Part shown: positions 1 to 11,816 of the stretch, piece after piece
How positions within the stretch are numbered: position 1 is the first letter of the stretch
Layout of the letters: each line of letters opens with the position of its first letter
Origin: Syngnathus acus
Lineage: Eukaryota > Chordata > Actinopteri > Syngnathiformes > Syngnathidae
Assembly (NCBI RefSeq): GCF_901709675.1
Contig: NC_051094.1
Location: forward strand, 15,448,501 to 15,512,500
Direction of reading: 5' to 3'
DNA: 64,000 nt
Position numbers and translations under genes: made by a program
The notes under the pieces: model-generated
Database searches by the model: none
What the model was told of the DNA's origin: nothing
What the model saw: the letters and a program-made list of their open reading frames with translations, nothing else

Positions 1-986
1 CATTTTTTTTATTTGCGCCATAGGGGGGACCAAACATGTTTGACAAAAATGCTATTTTAAACATAACAAAAATACATGCATGCAAAATGTGTGCTTGAAG
101 CAAAAAAAAAAACCCCACAATATAATTTTGTTTTTCCAGTGCAAAAAGCTCTCAAAAAATTACAATACAAGGACAGCTCAAAACTACTGAATAAGCACAT
201 TAACATTAAAAACTAATATTAAAGTACTATGTCTGCCCTGTATATCACTTCAAATCTGAGAAAAAAAGATGAGGCATAAATATTTAGGGCAGTATAATTC
301 ACATCAACTGCGGAACGGCTGCGTTGTGGTCTTCTCCGGAACGAGAAGATCCAGTAAGTATATTTCTAAACAAAACCATTCTTTTTTTTCTTTTTTTTTT
401 TAATTCATGAAAACGTCACATATCTACAACCTGCAGACCTTCCATTTCAGCTAACCAACTAGCTCGGCACGAGTCGGACGTTTAAAAAGCAAAAAACAAG
501 CTCGGAATAAATTTAAATACGACAAAACAACACTATATAAACACAAAACGTACTTAACCACAGCAGAACAGCCAAACTCTCGGGAATAATGTCTCAAAAG
601 CCTATCAATTTGAACGATAGGATAGTTTTGAAATGGCTCTCTTTTACATTGTTATTGTGTAAACTCAACTAAGACCTGTAAGCAGAACTAAGGCATGTCT
701 GCCCACAAGTGGCAATTGCTGATATTACAACTTAAAATCAGACTGATACTACATAGTCACAGTTCGGCAACCAACGGATCTGTACAGTCTCAGATTTATT
801 TTTCATTCTACAAGTATTCTTGCATATTTTTGATTTTTCTGAGGTTTCCTAGGATATTTTCACACACGCCCCCCTCTCTTTTTGTGTGTAAAAGATATAT
901 TGAGTGTTTATCAGTGTTTTTAAAGATTTTGTGGGGACTGTAAGAAATAAGACAAAACGTTTAATAATTTTATTTTTTAATTCATC
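1..986. other. AT-rich non-coding stretch at window edge
   Basis: I see no supportable exon here. It probably lies in an intron of the tetraspanin gene, because the exons for its first two membrane helices are not found between here and 2778. A good donor-like GTAAGTAT at about 353 follows 50 bases of moderate CpG content, but the upstream reading frames do not resemble a tetraspanin. Confidence 0.5.
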
Positions 987-999
987 AATGTGTCACTCA

Positions 1000-2453
1000 T
1001 TGATGAGATCCGCCTGGATTTCTTAAGGGCTCTGGATGTTGTGGGGCTGTCATGGCTGACACGTCTCTACAGCATCGCGTGGACATCGGGGACAGTGCCT
1101 CTGGATTGGCAGACTGGGGTGGTGGTTCCCCTCTTTAAGAAGGGGGACCGGAGGGTGTGTTCCAATTACAGGGGAATTACACTCCTCAGCCTCCCTGGTA
1201 AGGTCTATTCAGGGGTGCTGGAGAGGAGGGTCCGTCGGGAGGTCGAACCTCGGATTCAGGAGGAACAGTGTGGCTTTCGTCCTGGCCGTGGAACAGTGGA
1301 CCAGCTCTTCACCCTCAACAGGATCCTCGAGGGTGCATGGGAGTTCGCCCAACCAGTCCACATGTGTTTTGTGGACTTGGAGAAGGCGTTCGACCGTGTC
1401 CCTCGGGAGGTTCTGTGGGGGGTGCTTCGGGAGTACGGGGTACCGAGCTAACTGATAAGGGCGGTTCGGTCCCTGTATCACCGATGCCAGAGTGTGGTCC
1501 GCATTTCCGGCAGTAAGTCGGATTCGTTCCCAGTGAGGGTTGGACTCCGCCAAGGCTGCCCTTTGTCACCGATTCTGTTCATAATTTTTATGGACAGAAT
1601 TTCTAGGTGCAGCCGAGGCGTTGAGGGTGTCCGGTTTGGGGACCTCAGCATCGCGTCTCTGCTTTTTGCAGACGACGTTGTGCTGTTGGCTTCTTCAGGC
1701 CGTGATCTCCAGCTCTCACTGGAGCGGTTCGCAGCCGAGTGTGAAGCGGTCGGGATGAGGGTCAGCACCTCCAAATCCGAGTCCATGGTCCTCGATCGGA
1801 AAAGGGTGGAATGCCCTCTCCGGATCGGGGATGAGATCCTGCCCCAAGTGGAGGAGTTTAAGTATCTTGGGGTCTTGTTCACGAGTGAGGGGAGGATGGA
1901 GCGCGAGATCGACAGGCGGATCGGTGCAGCGTCGGCAGTAATGCGGACTCTGTACCGGTCCGTCGTGGTAAAGAGAGAGCTGAGCCAAAAGGCAAAGCTC
2001 TCAATTTACCGGTCGATTTACGCTCCTACCCTCACCTATGGTCACGAGCTATGGGTCGTGACCGAAAGAACGAGATCCCGGATACAAGCGGCCGAAATGA
2101 GTTTTCTCCGCAGGATGTCCGGGCTCTCCCTTAGAGATAGGGTGAGAAGTTCGGTCATCCGGGAGAGACTCGGAGTAGAGTCGCTACTCCTCCACGTTGA
2201 GAGGAGCCAGATGAGGTGGCTCGGGCATCTCATCAGGATGCCTCCTGGACGCCTCCCTGGGGAGGTGTTCCGGGCATGTCCCACCGGTAGGAGACCCCGG
2301 GGACGACCCAGGACGCGCTGGAGAGACTATGTCTCTCGGCTGGCCTGGGAACGCCTTGGGATCCCCCGGGATGAGCTAGATGAAGTGGCTGGGGAGAGGG
2401 AAGTCTGGGAGTCCCTCCTGAAGCTGCTGCCCCCGCGACCCGACCCCGGATAA
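1000..2453 (+). pseudogene. LINE reverse transcriptase ORF, one in-frame stop
   Basis: A single frame covers the fragment. It shows the finger and palm motifs of non-LTR reverse transcriptases in order: LFKKGDR and NYRGITLL, then QCGFRPGRGTVDQ, FVDLEKAFDRV, GLRQGCPLSPILF, the catalytic FADD at about 1662-1673, and a C-terminal RGRPRTRW segment. It ends at TAA 2451-2453. The only break is a TAA codon at 1449-1451; frame is kept on both sides of it. Without an endonuclease domain the copy cannot be autonomous. Confidence 0.92.
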
Positions 2454-2479
2454 GCGGAAGAAGATGGATGGATGGATGG
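1000..2479 (+). mobile_element. 5'-truncated RTE/Rex3-like LINE with 13-bp target duplication
   Basis: The insert carries a reverse transcriptase reading frame and ends in a GGAT/GATG tandem tail (2464-2480), the tail type known for Rex3/RTE elements of fish. The 13-base sequence AATGTGTCACTCA stands directly on both sides (987-999 and 2480-2492), which marks the insertion as one intact target-primed event. The element is 5' truncated: the endonuclease domain is absent and the sequence begins inside the reverse transcriptase part. The perfect duplication and the nearly open frame argue for a young insertion. Family assignment rests on the tail and the protein style; Rex3 itself would need a library comparison. 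Confidence 0.93.
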
Positions 2480-2777
2480 AATGTGTCACTCAAGGCTGCG
2501 GACCGCCATTTGCCCATCTCTGAGATCAATAAGCATCATTATTGTTAACACCCAACACATTAAATTAAATCTAGAGGGGAAAAGTTTCGGTTTACGGTCT
2601 GTCAAACTCACACCATCACTTTGTGAGCATGACCACAATAATACGTCACTCAAATTTCTACATTTAGTTTGTCATCCGTTCAAACTGTTACACCTTTAGA
2701 AAAAACCTTGTAGATTGGGTTAATGTAGTATAATTTTATTCACGATCTTATCTGAATATGATTTTGCCCATTTGCAG

Positions 2778-4988
2778 TTTTTCCTCCTGCTCTTCATCCT
2801 GATGCTGATAGAGCTGGCCATGGCTTGTGTGTTCCTGGTTTACAGCAGAGTGGTAGTAAACTGTTTATATTGCACATCTGCCAACATGCATAACAACAGC
2901 TTGAACTGTCAGTAACCTATCATCATCGCATCACTAATTTTATTTTTAAGGTGGCAAATTAAGCCGTCATGTAGCGATTGTTCTGTTCATGCCTGTGGGC
3001 GATCTTTGTTCACTGTCTAAAGAACTGGGATATTGCAAATAACATAGTTTGTGTCCACTGTACAGATAGACTCATATTTTGAGAAAGACCTGAGACAAAG
3101 TTTGGAGATCTACAGGCAGTCAGGTCCCGGAGAGAACCAGACCATTAAAGATGATTTTGATGCTGTCCAGCACCTGGTAAATGACTCTGTTCATCTCTAC
3201 ACTTAAATAGAACTTTATTACTGTATGGGCATCTTGATGGGCCTCATGTTACATACTCAAAATGTTGAAATGATATGAATATCAAATTCCCTCTGCCCAA
3301 ATCAATGGTTTTGCTCAGCATTAGATTTTGATTTCTTTATTTTTGTCTCTGTTTCTCCCTCTCTCTCTTTTCAGTTTCGGTGTTGTGGCGTACACGGTGA
3401 GGCAGACTGGATGGGTCATGTTCCCATCTCCTGTTGTGTCCAGCATCCCTGCCACTCCCTTATCCACACCAACTGGCCAGAGGTTTCCCACTCTTAAATT
3501 GATTTCAAAATATAATTTTATTGTACAAGACATGCACATTCACAATTGACCTCAGATGTGGACTGGACTACTTTGGTTCCCTGATAAAAATCCATCCCCA
3601 GAATAGAACAACTTTGTGTCAAATTTGGACCCAAAATGGGATATTATGCGAATTGTTCCGAGATTTAAGACACCGTGGCGTACTTTCTGTAGAAGGATAT
3701 GATACATAAATGCCCCTTTTCTAGAATGCCTAATGCTAGATCAAGCTACAGAAGGTGCCCAAGGAACACTTTGAAAAGACTTGATAAGATAAATATTTCA
3801 CATTCTCCCTGACCTGACCTGAATTTCTATTCCTTTCCTAATTTTGGCATTGTGATTTATCACTAGGAATATTTCACAGTGGAATACAAGGCCCCAACCT
3901 TTCAACGTGCCTGCACAACTTCATAGACACAACTTTCATTTCCTTTTGGGTGCATAGTTAAACAGTATAGTCTTTTCACTTCTCAGACAAAACACAAATC
4001 TGAAAGTGAATCTAGATATTACATGCCACACATTTGAATAATTTATGTAAACAGACCTGCAATTGGCAGGCAACCAGTGCAGAGTTTGCCCTCTCACCCA
4101 AAGTCATCTGGGATAGGCCACTCATGACCCTGGTGAGGACAAACTGGTACAAATGGATGGATCGATTGATTTGATCCGACACTCATGGGCTGGAAAGCCA
4201 TGTGGTAGTCACATGCTCCAATACTTTTGCTCACATTAAAAATGGAGCCAAGGTGTTGCCTCCCAAGACGTGTATCAGATTCGAATCAAAATACCTGGAA
4301 ATAATGAACGAACTTACTGGTAGCAGGCACCCCGCTAATTTACTGTTCTTTTTTCAAAGTGTTACTGTTAAATATTTATCCCCACATATAAATTAACTGT
4401 TAATGTTTGATTAAGACTATGTATGATGTATGATATATATACAGTATGTACAGTATATGTGTGTATTCATTGTATATCTTGTTGCTTTGAGTCCTGCTAT
4501 TCTTTGAATTTCGGAGTTCAAGTTCATTCTCTTATTTCAGGGTTGTCTCATTAAACTGAGAGACTGGTTTGCAGGAAACTATCGGAGCACCGGAGCAGGC
4601 GTTGTCACCCTCTTTATCATACAGGTGAAGTAACGTCAGCTTTTTATTCACAGCTAGACATTTTAATGATTGTAAAGTTGAACTGCGTAATTATAATTTG
4701 CTGCAATATGTTAAACTGTTGAAACATTTTACTTAATGGACAGACAGGCAGTAGGTAGGGTGCATGGACAGAGACAAACAGATAGATGGACCTCAATTTT
4801 CTCATAATACTAGTTAGTTATGTGGTACTACAAACATGTGTTTTGTTTTCATCTCAATGTGGTTTTGAATGTCATTGATTCTTTTGTTAATTTTATGTCA
4901 TGTTTCATTCTGCTTGCAGTTCCTTTGTCTGTGTTTTACCATCCCACTGTTTTGTCACTTTGGTCGAAATGGGCTGGGCTACTTGTGA
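2778..4988 (+). CDS. Tetraspanin, 3' part (TM3 to C-terminus)
   Basis: Five exons join in phase 0: 2778-2849, 3066-3176, 3375-3482, 4541-4624 and 4920-4988 (TGA), together 147 codons. The first encodes the third membrane helix (FFLLLFILMLIELAMACVFL). The next two and the start of the fourth form the large extracellular loop with the family hallmarks: CCG (FRCCGVHGEADW), a second Cys pair (ISCC), a PC motif and EGC, the last split exactly over the 3482/4541 junction. The end of the fourth exon and the last exon give helix 4 and a short tail ending NGLGYL. Tetraspanins organise membrane microdomains with integrins and other partners. An NQT glycosylation site lies in the loop. The exons for helices 1-2 are not in the window, presumably upstream of position 1. 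The loop is small, of the CD53/CD37/CD82 kind; I cannot assign the paralogue. The LINE at 1000-2479 lies just upstream, probably within the preceding intron. Confidence 0.93.
4055..4165 (+). repeat. Fragment of tRNA-type SINE 3' half
   Basis: The stretch with GGCAGGCAACCAGTGCAG and GGGATAGGCC, closing in GGATGGAT, matches the 3' half of the better kept SINE-like copies at 22730-23325 and 35742-36014. It is degenerate and lies in the tetraspanin intron 3482-4541. Confidence 0.6.
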
Positions 4989-5243
4989 AAAGGACGCATT
5001 GCCAAAGTCACAATGATTTCTCAACGACTTATCAGTATTTAACGTGTTGGTCTTTGCTAAATGCCTCAAGAAGTAGTCGCAGTTGCTCAAGCTTTGTCCA
5101 CATTAGTTCTTGCAAATGTTTCCTTCTGATACTTTTTATTTTTATTATACATTTCAAAATAACTTTTTCTTTATTAGATTGTATATTTCCACGAAATTGT
5201 TCATCTGTTATTGAATGTTGTAAGAATTGATTGGTTTACCCCC

Positions 5244-5249
5244 AATAAA
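5244..5249 (+). terminator. Polyadenylation signal of the tetraspanin gene
   Basis: AATAAA 256 bases after the stop codon; the first canonical signal downstream. The 3' UTR would run from 4989 to about 5270. Another AATAAA follows about 110 bases on. Confidence 0.6.
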
Positions 5250-5938
5250 GAAGCTTCTATGCTAATCAAGGTTCCATAATTCACCACCGGACTAGGCCAT
5301 TTATGTGTACTGTTACAATAACAACTTATCTCAGCTCTGATATTCACAAACTTTAGCTGAAATAAACAATTCTGCCGATTTCAAAGGCATCTCGTCCAGT
5401 ATTTTACCCGAATGATTTTAATTTGAATTCTAATAAATGGCTGTTTGACTCAAGCCCTGCATTGCTTCCCATAGAAGTTCAAAAGGTAAAGAAGAACTAA
5501 AAGGCACGAGCATTAAGCATTGGAATTGTGTCTGAATAAGTCATGTACAATAACTTTCAAATTATTGGGGGGGAAAAACTCTTGGAAAACAAGGGTTGTG
5601 CTTTTCTAACCATAACCCACTGTAAACCAGTCTTTAATTATTTTTATAAGGTAATATTCTCAGAACTGTAATCACAGTCACCAGAACAGCCTATATCCTA
5701 TTGGAGTCCTCGTTCTCATTTTCAAGAATGTTTTCACACAAAGTCAAATTTGAAAGAGGAATTATTTCCAGAAAGGTTTGGAAGGAGTTAAAATATCAGT
5801 TGGAGTGCTTTTCCCCATCTGGGTATTTTGCCTAACTCTGTTTTATGGTCTTCAGTCTCTATATATTATAAGTGAACACTGTGACGATTCACGGGCAAAT
5901 AGAGGTAGTTACAACAAATTAATTCGTAATTACTGAGT

Positions 5939-5941
5939 CAC

Positions 5942-6014
<73 letters not shown>
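5939..6014. repeat. (CA)n microsatellite
   Basis: Nearly pure dinucleotide run of about 76 bases. Flanking 5271-6490 contains no recognisable gene. Confidence 0.98.
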
Positions 6015-6018
<4 letters not shown>

Positions 6019-6489
6019 TTTTGTATGGAGATGGCACAGCTGCTTTGCTGATGAAGTGAAGTCACCGTTCTAGAATTATTTTTGCAATTCCCTTGTATAA
6101 TTGCAGTAGGTTCTCTGTTTGGGACAGAGTTCTGATCCTTCAGTATGGAACACAGAACACACCATAGTCTCCTAATTGTTAAAGTATGGTAATGCACAGT
6201 CAGTATTTGCATATTTTGCGGCTATAAATATACAGGAAAATAGTTAAATACAAAAACAACAGAGAATATTTACTACTTCTGTTGGTGTGCATGCTAGAAT
6301 GGACATAAACAAAAAGTTTGTAGCGCCTGAATGTGGGACACTGGGGCCCCAGCCTCGAGTCAGACTTGGGGCAGTGGCTGCAGGTGGATGCCTGGAGGTG
6401 GGGCCTTGACCCATAGACTCTGACTGCATCCTCTTACAGAACCAATATACGGAGGCAAATTAGGGTCCTTTGCAATTTGTGCACGTATA

Positions 6490-6830
6490 TGGAGCAGGCG
6501 TATCAAACTCGCTGCCCACATGATGATATCAAAGATTTATCTTGGTGAAGCCCGCACCATTTTTGCTGTGTTGTAGCCCTGGACATTTTTTTCCCTACTT
6601 ATGCACTACCATAGCTTTAGGCTCATGACAATTTTGGGACAAACGTAATTCTGAAGTGAAAATTATCCTAGTCCCAGTTGTGTCTTTTTCAAAAACCAGA
6701 TTTTTTTTATTCAGTTTGACAGTGCAGGCAGGCCATAAATAATACATTATAAGACCGAAGCTGCGGGCCGTATGAAATCTGACCGGGGGCCGGATTTGGC
6801 CCGCGGGCCGGACTTTGGACATGCATGGCA
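6490..6830. mobile_element. Old hAT-like MITE (CAAACTC family)
   Basis: Left end resembles CAGGCGTATCAAACTCG and right end GGCCCGCGGGCCGGACTTTGGAC, the pattern of the better preserved element at 32948-33281. A short piece of the same right end recurs at about 8230-8262. Diverged; boundaries approximate. Confidence 0.5.
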
Positions 6831-6887
6831 AGTGTAGGTGGTCTTTTATTTTTTAATTTATTTTTTAATTTATTTAATTAATTTTAT

Positions 6888-7160
6888 TATTGACGAGGGT
6901 CACGGCCATGCTGGAGACTATCCCAGAAGTTATCGGGCAGTAGGCGGGGGACACCATGAATTGGTTGCCAGCTAATCGCAGGGAACACAGACAAACAACC
7001 ATTCATATGCACACATGCGGACATTTTGCCGTGCTCAATCGGTCTACCATACATGTCTTTGGAGGAAACCCATGTAGGCAGGGGCAGAAAATACAAACTC
7101 CACACAGGAAGGCCGAAGCCAGAATCAAAGCCACAACTTTTGCACTGTGAGGTGGATGTG
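6888..7160 (-). mobile_element. SINE-like copy in reverse orientation
   Basis: Read on the - strand it has the cytosine-rich CTCCACACAGGAAGG complement and the conserved GGTTGCCAGC / TATCCCAGAAG 3' half of the tRNA-type SINE seen at 22730 and 35742. The pol III box region is decayed. Confidence 0.6.
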
Positions 7161-8150
7161 CTAGAAAATTAAGATGGGTTTGTGTTAGTTTTCATGGAAA
7201 AGGAATATTAAGGAATAGGATAAAATCATCATTTATTAAAAATGGAATTAGCATCTTCAGAAAATATGATGCAAACTTCATTCAGGACTTAGTATCATGG
7301 AAAAGGCATTTTGGTATAAAAAGTTTGAAATTTAAAAATACTTGCTACCATTTGAATGCTAAAACTGCCCAGTAAATTGATAGATTTTCTAAAGGAAACT
7401 CAGTGCATGTCTTTACTGTTATTGATCATATTGTATGAAAATGACCTTTGGTTATTTAGTAAACATGGGCACTGAGCACCAATATTATTTTAACACACAC
7501 TCAAACAAATGAAAAGAAGTACGTGATTTTGTTCCTTATCAAGGTAGGACTCCGAGCCATCCATCAAACTGCATCACTTAACCCATCTCAATAATTAAAT
7601 GCCCGTGGCTGTGTGGAAAGTCCGCTAATGAGGGTGACATTGCTTAAAAACATCTCCATGGTGGCATCCTTGATAAGACACCTGCGGCTGTTCTCAACAT
7701 TTATCAACCTGCCATGATGAATGATCTTAACATCATCTCCTGAAGGTGGAATGCTAGGCCTGATTGATGTTTCCTATGGTTCTGTGTGAGTTTTCATAAC
7801 AGCCTTCACTCAGTCCTTAGTGTTTTGCTGACATATTCAGTATCACCTATCATGAGATCTCAAGAAGCATGTGGGGCAAGGTTTCTTTGTACTGAGCATA
7901 AATACGGTTTTTGATGCACATCTTACAAAGTGAGACATTTTTGTTGATTAGAAGGTTTATTGGAAGGTTGCGTTAAAATGTGTCCCCCGTAGACAAAAAA
8001 CAAATCAGTTAGGATTTGCACGTTCCTCTCCTCACATTATAAATGGTGAAACTCCATCGATTGAAATTGATTGAAATTTAAATTTCATTATAATTTGTCT
8101 TTCTTCTTGCAGTTAAATAATTTTTGGGGGGATTTTCATTTTTATTTATT
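7161..8150. other. Intergenic, nothing recognised
   Basis: No exon, repeat end or RNA gene found. The part at about 7510-7790 is of mixed composition and without repeat features, so it might be a conserved non-coding element, but nothing in the sequence proves this. Confidence 0.4.
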
Positions 8151-8151
8151 T

Positions 8152-8385
8152 ACCGTATTTTCCGCACTATAAGGCGCACCTTCAATGAATGGCCCATTTT
8201 AAAACTTTGTCCATATATAAGATATATACATTTGGCCCGCGGGCCGGACTATGGACACGCCTGCTGTAGTGGCTCAATATTGGTCCATATATAAGGCGCA
8301 CCTGATTATAAGGCGCACTGTCGGCTTTTGAGAAAATTGGAGGTTTTTAGGTGTGCCTTATAGTGCGGAAAATATGAAAAAAAAA
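8152..8385. mobile_element. MITE of the AAGGCGCACC family
   Basis: Begins ACCGTATTTTCCGCACTATA and closes with the inverted form (CTTATAGTGCGGAAAATA). Several AAGGCGCACC blocks lie inside. Same family as 27201-27585 and 40185-40598, here shorter and with a foreign piece at about 8230-8262. Confidence 0.75.
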
Positions 8386-9048
8386 ATTCACATACCACAA
8401 GTTCATTATAATCTTTTTTTGTTATATATGGACTGGCAGTTATACTTGACGATTTGGCTTTGTTGGCCAAAATGACTAGGAAATCAGGACAGTGTTTTTC
8501 TTGCACTTGTCTGGTCAATTTTTTTTCAATGTTTTGTCAAAATAATTATGAGGCATGCATGGTACATTATACTGTATTGTGCACTGTGCATGTACAAGAC
8601 GATGTAGAAATAAATACAGCTAATCATTTTAGAAAAGTCTTATCAGTGAATTGCATTTCAACAATGACACATGGAGGTCAACGACCACATTGCATTCCTA
8701 ACATGATCTCCTCCCTGAGCCAGTGGTTTGTAGTGGCAGGCCAAACGCAGTGCTGCTTCGACGCAAGTGGTGGTGAATGCTTTTGTGACCGTTTGCGACC
8801 TTGAATGAACCCTGATGAAAAATCAACATTCATGCTCAAACCCTCACTAACCTTCACTGCTCAGTAAGATACAGGCTTTAGAAAACTAGCCAAATACAGT
8901 TGGAAAACTATGTCATGACTAAATGGTGTTTCAGTCGTGTGCAGTACACTATGAATGTTGTTAGGGCAAATTAACAAGTATAGTAAATTCCTTAATTTGT
9001 CTATCCAGGGTGGCATGCGAATGACTACTCATGTCAAAATCTGCATTT

Positions 9049-9300
9049 ATCAATTGGTAACTAATTTCTCTCTTTTTAGGCAAAAATGGCATCTGAATAA
9101 TGTTTTTTTTAATTGTCATTCTAGTTGTCATGTGGAAATCAACAATGAATATTTTGGGAAATCAACAATGAATATTTTGGGAAATCAATAATGAATATTT
9201 TTGGAAATCGACAATGAATATTTTTGGAAATCAACAATGAATATTTTAGAAAATTAACGATGAATATTTTTGTATATTTAGATCAATTGGTAACTAATTT
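9049..9300. repeat. 22-bp minisatellite flanked by a 19-bp direct repeat
   Basis: About six units of 22-23 bases with the core CAACAATGAATATTTT lie at about 9137-9267. The 19 bases ATCAATTGGTAACTAATTT occur at 9049-9067 and again at 9282-9300, enclosing the array. Confidence 0.85.
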
Positions 9301-9309
9301 TTGTGCCCC

Positions 9310-10065
9310 GATGGATCGCCACCTTATCGTGGTGGGGCACTTTGCGCGTCTCCGTGACCCCTAGAGCTATGTCGACGGGAGTTTCGTACTCCTGGCAGGG
9401 TTATCCAAGCCGAACAGGTCGAAGGGTAGAGGCCAGACTAAGAGCGAGTGACAAGCTTTTAGTGCTGGGCGATTTCAACGCCAGAGTTGGCATGGACAGT
9501 GACCAGTGGAAAGGTGTGTTTGGAAAGCATGGAATAGGGATGAACAGCAATGGCTTGCTTCTATTGAATAAGTGTGCTGAATACGACCTGCTGCTGACCA
9601 ACACAACATTCAGGCAGGCTGATAAGTATAAAACGACGTGGATGCACCCGCGATCAAAACAATGGCATCTCATAGACTACATCATCACATGTATGGTGAG
9701 CTGAAAGAGGGTTCACGGCAACGAGGACGCCCCAAACTGAGGTACAAGGACACACTGAAAAACAAGTAGAGTGAAATTCAACCACGCCATCTGGAAGTGC
9801 ATGCTCGTGATAGAACGGAATGGAGGTCTCTCACTTCCAAAGCAGCCACTGCTTTCGAGAGGGATCGGCGACAGCGTCTGGGTGCAGCAAGGGACAGATG
9901 TCACAGAGCAGCATCCGCCTCAACCCAAAATGCAGATTTTAAATGGAGCACCTGCGGGCGCTTATGAGCTTCCAACTTCGGTCTGCGGAGCCACATGCAC
10001 AGTCATCGCTGGGTACAGAGACAACATCATCATCGGACCCCGATGGACTACCAAGAAGAAGAAGA
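9310..10065 (+). pseudogene. Internally deleted LINE: endonuclease joined to C-terminal tail
   Basis: The frame from about 9400 reads LLVLGDFNARVG and closes with LIDYIIT, the core of an apurinic-type endonuclease (EEP fold) of non-LTR retrotransposons. At about 9690 it jumps directly to the extreme C-terminus: RQRGRPKLRYKD, then EWRSLTSKAATAFERDRRQR, then a CCHH-like finger (STCGR, FGLRSHMHSHR). The reverse transcriptase is missing altogether. Two in-frame stops lie in the tail (after KNK and inside the finger). The element ends in AAG repeats and a T-rich run. Non-functional; it may have been copied in this deleted form. Confidence 0.82.
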
Positions 10066-11224
10066 TTTTTTTTTTTTTATACATTTACACATTAGTTGAG
10101 ACTGAATTCTAATACATGTTATATATTATGATGTTGTGGACTTCAACTTCCTAGACAGGACCTTTTAAGGTTCTTCTCTGTGGTGGGTCATTGGGATAAC
10201 ATTAGTAGATCAAAAGACAAAATGGAGCCAATTATACTCTATTTTCAAAATCTGCAATCAATTGATGCCTTTAAATAAAGACCAATGATTAAACCACATT
10301 GTGTTGGTGTACAAGTTAAAAACAGAATAGTAAACTCTCTTGCTGTCATTGTCCAAATACTTATGTACCTAACTCTAACTCCAACTTGCCCTTGGATAAA
10401 TTATAGATTGTCAGTGTCACTGACCTGCTTTCTTTTTATTTCTGCATATTTTTTCATTGTCATTTTATCTTGACACATCTGAGCTGTCCTCCAAGTGTCT
10501 CCAGCCCTCTGTGCCATCCATTTGCAATGTATAATAAAAGCGGGTCAAACAGGTAAAGTGGGTCATTACACAGCCGAAGTCGTGATTCCCTCTGGCTTCG
10601 CCACATGGTCACGTTTTGTCATCTCCCAAGATATCAGACATGTGGTGACAAGGCACGTTTTTCTGCAGACTCAATCAATGTGCCAAGTGATCTGTTCATT
10701 CTCTGACACAAAGAGGCCCTGAATTCAATGTTCTATTATCTATCCATACATCAGTCCATCTTGCGCACTCTAGAAGTCCGTTATTCTGTGTCCTCTTCTG
10801 ACTGCCTTTTGTTTGGATTTTCGTGAAGGTATTGGCAGTTGAGTTGCCTCATCGAGTGCATTAATCCCACTCGTCAAAAATGTTGAATGTCAGATATTCC
10901 ACTGGGTGCAATTTATTGCTATGTGCTGGGTGCGATTAGCAAGACTGTATCTCAAGTTGTATTATGCGGCAATCATACGGCAGACTTTTCCAAATGCTGT
11001 GGGCACATCTAAAAATAATGATTTGGCACCACAGCTACTTTTGAGTATGAGTAGCACCAAGAATGCATTAAAAGCAGTGTAGAACAATGTGTTCTCTTTG
11101 GTAAACATTACCAAAATGATGCCTGATTTGTAACATCGGGTGTTATTTTGAAGGTGAATACGCATCCTTTGTTAGAGTTTTATATTTTATTATTTGTTTT
11201 CTATGCTGGTTTTAAAAGATTTTG
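10066..11224. other. Intergenic, nothing recognised
   Basis: No gene, RNA or clear repeat. Short open frames here lack family similarity and splice context. Confidence 0.4.
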
Positions 11225-11418
11225 AACCACTTTTCAGTTTTTTATTTATTAAAAAAGTTTAAATTATCCAATACATTTCGTTCCACTTCACGATTGTGTC
11301 CCACTTGTTGTTGATTCTTGACAAAAAATTAAAATTTTATATCTTTATGTTTGAAGCCTGAAATGTGGCGAAATGTTGAAAAGTTCAAGGGGGCCGAATA
11401 CTTTCGTAAGGCACTGTA
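11225..11418. mobile_element. Right end of a Tc1-like transposon
   Basis: The segment closes with GGGGGCCGAATACTTTCGTA and AGGCACTGTA, the inverted terminal repeat widespread in fish Tc1 elements. No matching left end or transposase was found, so this is a one-ended remnant. Confidence 0.7.
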
Positions 11419-11727
11419 AATATGTAAACTAAAGTGCAATCACATTTGTAAATGAATGGCTTCTGGTTTTTGAAATGTAAATAAACCAATCTACTGTGAT
11501 AAAACAACAAAATTGCAATAACTGCATTAACCATCAAAGTAAAGTCTAACTGTAACTCTAGTCTTGTAACAAATCTAAATAAGGAAAAATATTGCAATTA
11601 AATAATGCAAACGGCTACCGCTATTTTTATTTTTATTCTTCGTGACAGGGCTTTGGCCTGGTGAGTTAAGTTCAGCATTCGCTTTGAAGATATCTGGCGC
11701 CAACTAGCGTTGTGAATGGGTATAATG

Positions 11728-11816
11728 TCTAGACCCCAAATGTAAGACGACCCCCACTTTTTCAGTCTTATTTCAATGCAAAAACCATCGTCCTATATTC
11801 GGGCCAATACGGTAAT
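11728..11816. mobile_element. Small TIR element (ATTCGGGCCAATACGG family)
   Basis: Contains GTAAGACGACCC at the left and TATTCGGGCCAATACGGTA at the right. The same family appears at 57701-57827. Confidence 0.55.

Noticed and set aside
290-365. Possible exon on either strand (donor-like GTAAGTAT on +; on - an open run ending EKTTTQPFRS and a stop)
   Set aside because: Neither reading resembles a tetraspanin or another family I know, no partner exon is found, and the run is short.
5919-6212. Open frame made of Cys-Val repeats
   Set aside because: Translation of the CA microsatellite.
9137-9267. CRISPR-like array of short repeats
   Set aside because: Units are directly adjacent without unique spacers and the genome is eukaryotic; it is a minisatellite.
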